This document shows, piece after piece, positions 57,054 through 64,000 of a DNA stretch of 64,000 nucleotides. The translations under genes were made by a program, and so were the position numbers. The notes beneath the pieces are model-generated. The model did not search any database. It was given only the letters and a program-made list of their open reading frames with translations, and was not told the origin of the DNA. The stretch lies in assembly GCA_016271365.2 (NCBI GenBank), contig CM057456.1, forward strand, positions 662,745,501-662,809,500, given 5' to 3'. Source of the stretch: Neoceratodus forsteri. Taxonomy: Eukaryota > Chordata > Ceratodontiformes > Ceratodontidae. The stretch's first letter is position 1, and each line of letters opens with the position of its first letter.

Positions 57054-59380
57054 TCATAATTGAAATATTCTAGATTGCACTGATGTGTCCCACTCATTTA
57101 ATTCCATTAAGTAAATGCCCACCTCATCTAACATATGTCTATTCTCTGAAAGTAATACCAGTAATTGTGCAGAGCAAATAAGGCAGCTTATCTGAGTGCC
57201 CTCTTTACTCTTCATAACTCTTTCCACCTGAACTAATTCATCAGAGAGTATTTGAGTTTTAACAATGGCTGAGAGAATCATTCTCAGAAGGATTGATAAA
57301 TTAACAGCAGTTTCTCCCTTCAACATTTCTTTCCCAAAAATGGAAAACATAGAAGAGTCAGGGGATACTCCAAACTCCCAATTCAACAGTGCAAGGGTAG
57401 AATTAAGTTTATCATGTGTTAAAATTTGTCCTGGTTTTGTGCCATTAAAGGTGTTTTTTCCAGATTGTAGCCCACATTACCGGGGTTGATAATAACATTC
57501 CCAATGAGTTTACCAAACCATGTTTTGCCCAGACTTGTTTTGCCGTATCCATGTTGGGAAGCATGAAATAAACTGAGTTGGAGGAATTGGATGTATCCCT
57601 AGTTACCATATTGAGTGATTCAGCAACTGCTGGTAGCCCCAGTTCAGCTCTTAACATGTGCTATAAAATTAGTCAGTGATGCATTAGGTTCATAGTTTTT
57701 ATAGTATCTCTGATCTAATTTAAAAACAACTTCTTTACCTTTGCATACTAAATTATGTGCTCCATATTCTTTCCTATCAGAAATAATATCATCCACAGAT
57801 AACAATGGATTAAATCCAGCATCTTTATTAGGCCGATCTGTCTTGGTTCTGTTCTCTGAGGTAGTTATCGAGATCGAGAATGGGGTTACACCTCCCCTTT
57901 CCCTGTTCTTTCATGGGGACTGATTCCTCAGCTTTGGATTTATTTATTACTTCAGTGTTCCCCTTATTTGGTGGGTGAGAATTTTCTTTGACTACCTGTA
58001 TCCCTTCTCTGGTGGTATGACCATTAGTATCTATTATATTTGAAAATCCCCCTTTAATATTTCCATCTTTTTGAATTTTATTGTTTTGAACCCTAGATTT
58101 GTTAATCTCATGTTTTCTGTCAATATTAGTCTCCTTTTTTCACCGTTTTTTCTTATATTGCCCATCTCTCTTTTTACCTTTTCTGCCTTTTGGTGACTCT
58201 GGAAAAATTAAGGAAGAGAATGATAAATTATGCTTTGATTTATGGGCCTCATTTTTTTTTAGCTAACTGTAAGATTTGTTGTTCAAGTGAGAAAAACCTC
58301 TCCATATGAAAACATGAGAGGTTTTCCAAGGTTGCTTTAATACCATTATATGCCTCCAATAAAACAACCTTAGACATCACCAGGTGGGCAAGGGCCATGA
58401 TGGTATACTTCGATATAGTATCAGGGCATTGGGCAAAAAAATCCTGATCTAGCTGAATATTCTGGACCTTTCTATCCATTCTTTCAAATATCTTGTCTGG
58501 AGGTCCATTTAGGGTCACGTGCAATGGGTCTTCAAGATCCGCTGTAGAACTCCCAGCCTCTTTTCGATATCTCCAATGGGCTAAATAAATTCATACCAGA
58601 AGGAAAACATGAGATACCATCATCCTTCATTACATAGGCCCCTTGATCTGCCTCATGATTATCATTACTGTAGTGAAGGGATTCTAACTCCCCCACCCTG
58701 TCATCTTGAATAAAGGCCCCCGAGTAATCTGTTATGTGTACTTGCTCCCTTAGGGAGACTTTTGTTTGATTGCCTGAACAATGTAAAGGAAGTGAGCTGT
58801 TCATTTTTATAGCTTCCTGAGGTTTATTGTTTTTTTTTTTAAGTCTGTGATTTTCCCCCCTCGACTAGCTCCTGTATTAGAAAAGCTAACTAGGTTTTCA
58901 CTTACCTCCATATCAGGGATTATAGGTCTGTTATTAGGGATGACTGGAAAACCTTGCCTTTCCTCAGGCACTTCATTTGTACTCTCTTCACCTTCATTAA
59001 AATTGTTCTCCTGCAATTTTATCTAGACATCTTGCTTTGTATGGTCTAAGCTATACAAGAGTAACGTGTACTGGTTCATGGCAGTCTCCTTTACAGAGTT
59101 TAGATTTCTACAATTAAGCTCTGGGTTATATCCAGCTGCAGCTGGTCTGTAATCATAAATAGATTCCTCCTTTATAAAGTAAGGAAAAGAGGAAGGTGGA
59201 GTAGCTCCTACTGATTCTTTAAGGGTTGAGCCCGTAATAATCAAATCATAGTATAATCACAACAATTACCCTTGGCCTTCTGATTAACATTTTGACATTT
59301 AAGATTTTGATTACCGTTTTGTAAATGTTGCCCTTTATTCTTTCCCTTGGGGGTCTTATTCACCACCTTACCACTACGGG
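57054..59380 (-). pseudogene. LINE ORF1 region, broken, no domain recognised
   Basis: A series of minus-strand frames: 59244-59023, 59016-58807, 58804-58532, 58524-58249, 57657-57445 and 57386-57054. They are polar, Asn/Ser/Glu-rich, without a zinc knuckle that I can see; two Cys pairs (SCLIC near 57185) stand alone. Their place directly 5' of the endonuclease and the lack of other sequence mark them as ORF1. About six breaks make the original length unclear, perhaps near 700 codons. Confidence 0.6.
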
Positions 59381-61133
59381 TATACATGGAGATAGTTAGG
59401 ATAATGAACGGTCAAAAAACCAATTCCTCCAACCACAAAAAAAAGATATAATGTAATACACAGGTTCAGTCTCAAATTCAAGTTAAAATGATGCAAAAAG
59501 CTCTTATTGCATATACTGTATATATTGTTTCTAAAACGTCCCCTGTGAGTTCCAAAAACTCCAAATAAAAACAGAGGATAATCACCTTGGGGCAGATTTA
59601 TTGAACTCTATCAGAGTCTTTCCGAAAACTCCTGGTTCTTGCCTCTGTACGTCAAATCTATCTGGGAACTCCTCTGGGCACTTCACCACCAATATCCTCT
59701 GTAGCAACTAGAAACTTAAAAGGGGAGATCAGCACCATAAAACAATAATATAAAAAAGGGAACTTAATAAAATCTTACGAAGTCAATCTTACAATGTCAT
59801 TAAAAGTGTATTACTTAAAAGTTCTCACAAGAACCCCCAAAAATGAAATATAGCACCTTGCATATCATTTTAGCTAGCAGTATGTGGAAAATAAGCTAGC
59901 AGATCTAATATAAAAATGTAATTAAAACTCACTTAGCCATCCTTGCCTCAAAAACCAATGGATATTAAATATCGCAGGTACAACTCAGAAACCAGAGGAG
60001 ATAGGGGTATGGATTCTACTACAAGCAAGTTTCCAAATCTCATGGTTTTTACACTAAAAAAAAAAAAGAAAGGGTAGCTCAGTAAACAGCCCTCTGACAC
60101 TGCCCGAGTATTAATTCAACAAATACAAGACCAAAAAGAACAGACAACAAACAACAAGCAACAAAAAACTAACTCTTGTACCTTGCACAACTAGAAGCTA
60201 GAAGTATCTCTCCCGACTGCATTTTGAATGGGAACAAGAGCACAGCAAACTGATCACCAGGTACGCCGCTCTCTCTGGACTAAGCCCTCCTGCAACTGCA
60301 TCCATGGTAATACACGCATGCACCTTAAATCCTCCAAAGACATGTGAGGTTAGCTGCCAGTCCCTTTCTAGATGTAGCAAGTGGCATAAAAAAAACAAAA
60401 AACAAGCTAAACTAACTAAATAACTAGATATCTAAATATATGATCTCCGAAGTAGAATTGCACTAGAGACTAGCTAATGATTTACACTCCCTAGCTCTTA
60501 AATTTGAGTATGAGCATATATGCAAAAAAAATATACAAAAATTCCAAATCCCAAATCCCATTAAACCCCCGATGATAAAAGATCTCCAATGTAAAAACAC
60601 AAGCACAAACAGTGTTAAAAAACAAGTAAGTAGAGAAAGTTTGCAGTTTGCATGCTTTGCTTCGATCCCACAGTATATCCTTTTGCTTTTTTTTCCCACT
60701 CTTTCTCCCCTTCTCTCAATTTTCCTTGGCAGAATCAGTCCACTTTCTGTTCTTTGTTCACCATTCCACTTCTTCAGCTCTCCGGTTCAAAAATTAGGAA
60801 CGAACGGTGCAGCTCCACAAACTTCAGGCCTTTCCGAAGGGCCCCCTTTCTCCCATAATCCAAACACCACCGCATGCGTTCCTCCTATAGGGAGATAAGG
60901 AACAGCCTGAGGCCACACACCAATCGGGGAGACACAAGAAACACTGGAAAGACGTGCAGTTATAAAAACGGTGGCATACCTTTCTTAAATAAAATATGCG
61001 CTTGCAACACGTCCTGCTCTGGGACTTCTCCACAGCACCCACAGTGTGTGGTCTCCTCTCAGTTCATCCATCCAGCTACATCAGCAGTCTCTGCAGAATG
61101 TCATAAACATTACTCCCAAGGTAGACATTCAAA
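59381..61133 (-). other. 5' region of the inserted LINE, ~1.75 kb
   Basis: No coding domain. It is AT-rich up to about 60640, then mixed, and ends at the right target duplication. A long 5' leader with promoter function would be expected here, but no specific signal can be shown. Confidence 0.5.
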
Positions 61134-61145
61134 GGCAGGGAGGTT
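61134..61145. repeat. Target-site duplication, right copy
   Basis: ggcagggaggtt, identical to 51355-51366. Confidence 0.92.
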
Positions 61146-63139
61146 ATTTATGAACAAAGAAAATAGCAGGGGCCCGAGAATGGAACCATGTGGGATGCCA
61201 GAACGTAGTGGAGCTGGGGCAGACAGAACTTTCTGGTAAGTAACAGACTTGGAGCAGTTGAGCAGATAGCTGGAAAATCAGGCAATAGTAGACTGGGAAA
61301 CGCCAAGTGAACCTAGCTGATGTAAGAGCAGGGGGGTGGTTGACCGAGTCAAAGGCCTTAGACATGTCAATAAAAACGGCCCCAGTAAGATGACCTCTGT
61401 CCATGTTTGTTCTGATGTCACTAGTGAGTTGTAATAGGGCTGTTGTAGTGCTATGGCCCTTCTTAAAGCCGTGCTTAGTGGGGATTGCTGCTTAGAGCTG
61501 GCTACATAGTTAGCCACCTGATGGATAAGCTTCTTCAAAAGTTTACTGAGGGTCTGCAGGAAAGCGATGGGGCAATAATTCATTGGGTTTTTAGGGTCAC
61601 CTTATTGAGGATAGGGATAACCCTGGCCTTTTTCCACAAGAGAGGCACAGAACCAGAGCTGAGGGAGAGGTTGATCAAGCATGTACTAGGGGTGACCAGA
61701 AGGGATGCACCTAACTTGAGGATTTTAGGTTCCAGCCCATCAGGCCCTGTGCTCCCATGACAGGACATCTTGTTGAGGACATGTAACGTGTCTACCCTAA
61801 TGACCTGGTGGAGGACCAAGGGGAGATGGGTTGTGTGGGGGCCAGGGTTGGTAGAATCGACGTGGGTGGGTACATCAGTGATGGGGTTGTGGAGGGAGGT
61901 GAAAAGTGAGTTGAAAGTGTTAGCAATTGTGTATGGATTGTTGCAGAAGATGTTGCCTAGTAGCATGTCTTTCAGGGTTTGTGAGGTACTACGGTCCATT
62001 ATATGGTTTATTTGTGCCCAGTACCTTTTTGGGTCACTAGAGGAGGAGGAATGGAGGAGTCCTCTATAATAGCTACTTTTAGCAGCATGGATCTCTTTCT
62101 TACATGAGTTTCGCGGGGTTCGATAAGCAACAAAATCAGAATGACTGATGCTTTCCTTCTGGTCCAGAGCTTATCCCACCAACTTAAGGTAGTGAAGAAG
62201 TGGGTGAGTTAGCCATTTGGTGGGTTGTCCCCATACTCTGCGCTAAATGGAAGGAATGTGCTTGGTCTGCAGAGAGCGCAGAGTGTTGGTGAAGTAATTG
62301 ACAGCCCAGTCAATGTTGTCAGTGGTGTATATGGGAGCCCAGTCGACATGCTGAAGATCAGTAAGAAAAGCTGTGGTGTAGAGTGCAGAGAAGTCAGACA
62401 TGGTGATGATTTTGGGTGGTACGGGGGGGCAGGCATCCCAGATACAGGTAATGGGTGAATGGTCACTAATACAGTCTGGCAGCATGGTGACAGAGGATAT
62501 CCTATCTGGTCTATTTGTGAAAATCCAGTCAAGGAGTGTGTGACTATTTCCATTACTGGAGTGTCTTGTAGGCTCTGTGATTAGCTGGGAAGGGTTAGCC
62601 TCCTTACTAATATTGGAGTCAAGGAAAGGTGAGCTAGGTCAGAGCCAGTCCTGATTGAATTCATCAAGTCATATCACTTCATTGTTTTTAGTGACCAGGG
62701 GTAGGAAGGCCAGGAATTCCTCGAGCCCTAGTTTGCAGGAAACAGGGGGCATGTAGGCACAGACAATGTGCAGTTTCTTGGAGTCTCCCAACAGAAGTAG
62801 TGCATGAAGTACCTCACAGGACACAAATGAGGGGAAAGGCATTAAGGTTAGGTTTAGGTGGGTTTTGACAAATAGTGCTAGGTCACCAACCCTTCTGGAT
62901 GAGGGCTGATCAACCCTGAGTATGTTATAACCAGGAAGGGTACACAGAGTGTCAGGATGAGAAGATTTGAGCCAGCATTCGGTAATAACAAGGAGATCAG
63001 GCCCATGGGTGGCAGTCCATGCTGCTAGTTCCATGTGATTTGCCAACAGGCTTCTTATATTTAGGTGGCAAATCTTTAGACCACTAGTGTGTAGTCTGGC
63101 TGGGGAACCCTCCAGACCATGAGAGGGTCCAGTTGTCAT

Positions 63140-63166
63140 GCGACCAGGGTTAGGCTCCACATCACC
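63140..63166 (-). other. 2A-like ribosome-skipping motif, last proline lost
   Basis: Codons read G-D-V-E-P-N-P-G-R. The 2A consensus is D-x-E-x-N-P-G-P, so only the final Pro is missing (CGC Arg, 63140-63142). 2A-like sequences are known at the N-terminus of APE-type LINE proteins. As written, skipping would not be expected. Confidence 0.75.
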
Positions 63167-63240
63167 TGATAAGGCTAGGTAGAGGAACACAGCCCAGGTA
63201 GCAGCGGTTGAGAAGGTAAAAATGGTCCTAGCATGAGAGT

Positions 63241-64000
63241 GGCATTTAGGGCTGATTAGGTTTCTAATAAGGTGGAAAATCAGTTTAGGGCTATGAAGCA
63301 GAACAGGGCCCAGGTGCCAATGAGGAAGAGGTAGCAGACTGGGAAAGTAAAGTACCCTGGATTGGTATCAGGGGCTGCTGGAGCAACAGGAAGAGAGGTA
63401 AGATACTCCAGGGCAATAATGGAGCAGAAGGGAAGCATTAGTACTATTAAGAAAAGGGGAGGTTGCATGATGTTGATTGGGGAATAAGTTTCCAAAGAGT
63501 AAGGACAGGGCAGCAGTCTCAGTAGCACAAAGCAGACAACAGTAGTCATTTAGTGCAGAGCTACACAGAATGTATCCTATTTCTTTAATTCTGTAGGCCA
63601 ATCAAAGACAGTTAAGGGCGGAGCAAATGAGTATTTAATAATAAGAGGAGGTGGGGAGAGGGGGTGGGCAAAAAATCCAAGCCCAAGGAGGCACAGGGAA
63701 GGACTGCAGTCCTTATAACATTAATTATGCAGAGTCAGTTCAGGTTTGGCACCAGAGAAAGGTGCCAAGTTCAAATTACTCTGCTCAGTGCACTGGGAGA
63801 TCATCCTAGTCCATATAGTACCTGCACTTTAATTGTGGTGGCAGCGGCAGTCTGAGAAGGGGCTGGGGAGGGCACAGAACACTAGCCCTCGGACCCTGAA
63901 AGAGAGAAAAGAGAGTCAATTTAATATAGTAGCCTAAGTGGCTAGGCAAGGGGAGGAGAAATTACCCAAAGGAATGCTGTTGACAAGGTTACGAGGATGG
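63241..64000 (-). other. Upstream region of the 2A-bearing LINE, no ORF recognised
   Basis: Short hydrophobic frames (for example 63549-63280) show no domain. An 8 bp perfect hairpin (ttggcacc/ggtgccaa) lies at 63746-63768. It is probably the LINE 5' region; the window ends before a boundary appears. Confidence 0.4.

Larger units (their letters stand above)
51367..61133 (-). mobile_element. Near full-length APE-type LINE inserted in another LINE
   Basis: Flanked by a perfect 12 bp target duplication. On the minus strand it has a long 5' region, an ORF1 region (59380-57050), an ORF2 with endonuclease and RT (57000-53400), and a 3' region ending in a repeated aaactgaactaaactg tail rather than poly(A). 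A plus-strand L2 (about 51736-53312) and a palindromic unit (54056-54395) are inserted in it. RT wording such as GFCKDYSTIDNIYIL and YALFVDFSAVFDSVNR differs clearly from the CR1 and L2 copies; clade unresolved. Confidence 0.85.
61134..63240 (-). pseudogene. LINE endonuclease and RT N-terminal part with 2A-like leader
   Basis: From 63240 down: a hydrophobic leader (TWAVFLYLALSG), the 2A-like DVEPNPG, then APE endonuclease starting LKICHLNIRSLLANHMELA and LLVITECWL (Asn and Glu of the active site). Next are the 62550-62210 frames with DHSPI-like sequence (near 62460), RT motifs STGPDGLEPKILKLG and KARVIPILNK, FIDMSKAFDSVNH (near 61345) and IPHGSILGPLLFSLFIN at the insertion site. Frames shift near 62669, 62210, 61580 and 61400. 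The remainder of the RT is at 50477-51366. Confidence 0.85.
50096..64000 (-). mobile_element. LINE with 2A-like peptide, split by a later LINE
   Basis: The 3' part (50096-51366) and 5' part (61134 onward) join within the RT. The right piece ends at SGIPHGSILGPLLFSLFINNLP and the left begins NLPAVSTHC...YTDDLVLY. Between them is a 9.8 kb insertion flanked by the 12 bp duplication ggcagggaggtt. The 3' end has an aaataaataaat-type tail at 50095-50110. The 5' limit is not seen; the element may continue past the window. Endonuclease and RT are of the CR1/L2-like broad group; I do not fix the clade. Confidence 0.8.

Noticed and set aside
60572..61239. Plus-strand frames of 108 and 121 codons
   Set aside because: They lie across the boundary of the inserted LINE and antisense to the host LINE RT; no domain.
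1..64000. CRISPR array
   Set aside because: The tandem repeats have no constant short repeat with unique spacers of equal size, and the genome is clearly vertebrate.

Overview
This window is non-coding vertebrate genomic DNA made almost entirely of repeats and layered transposable elements. I see no exon of a host gene, no tRNA or rRNA gene and no CRISPR array. The mix of CR1- and L2-type LINEs, a Penelope-like element with a GIY-YIG nuclease, a Gypsy element with integrase placed before reverse transcriptase, a BED-finger hAT transposon and long satellites suggests a large, repeat-rich vertebrate genome. An amphibian (for example a caecilian) or a reptile would fit; this is inference, not something the sequence proves. 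Every element protein carries stops, frameshifts or lost catalytic residues, so the region looks like an old accumulation site.

Layout: 1-5235 holds satellites and minisatellites with unit lengths near 295, 190 and 90 bp. The ~90 bp minisatellite breaks off at 5235 and resumes at 16660. Between them lies an ~11.4 kb block with a minus-strand hAT transposase pseudogene (9894-13104), a facing plus-strand BED-finger pseudogene (5665-6564), a 550 bp near-palindrome and several tandem repeats. 16660-20990 holds more minisatellites, a hairpin-rich MITE-like unit and a possible solo LTR.

The centre, 20994-48030, is one minus-strand Gypsy element with the order LTR-gag-PR-IN-RT-RH-LTR (Gmr1-like, i.e. 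Copia-like order). It is split by five later insertions: a CR1 LINE (about 23866-27750, minus), an LTR element with 2.4 kb LTRs (29155-36532, plus), an L2 fragment (36903-37545, minus), a second CR1 (about 37675-39505, plus), and an LTR element (41682-47186, plus) in its 5' LTR. That last element has a tRNA-Thr-like primer site and unrecognised ORFs.

The right part, 48031-64000, holds a Penelope-like fragment, then a minus-strand LINE (about 50096-64000) with a 2A-like peptide. That LINE is cut between RT motifs B and C by another ~9.8 kb minus-strand LINE (51367-61133) flanked by a perfect 12 bp target-site duplication. The inserted LINE itself carries a plus-strand L2 and a palindromic unit. 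The biology here is the insertion history: successive retroelements landed inside older ones, and the order can be read from interrupted reading frames and duplicated target sites.
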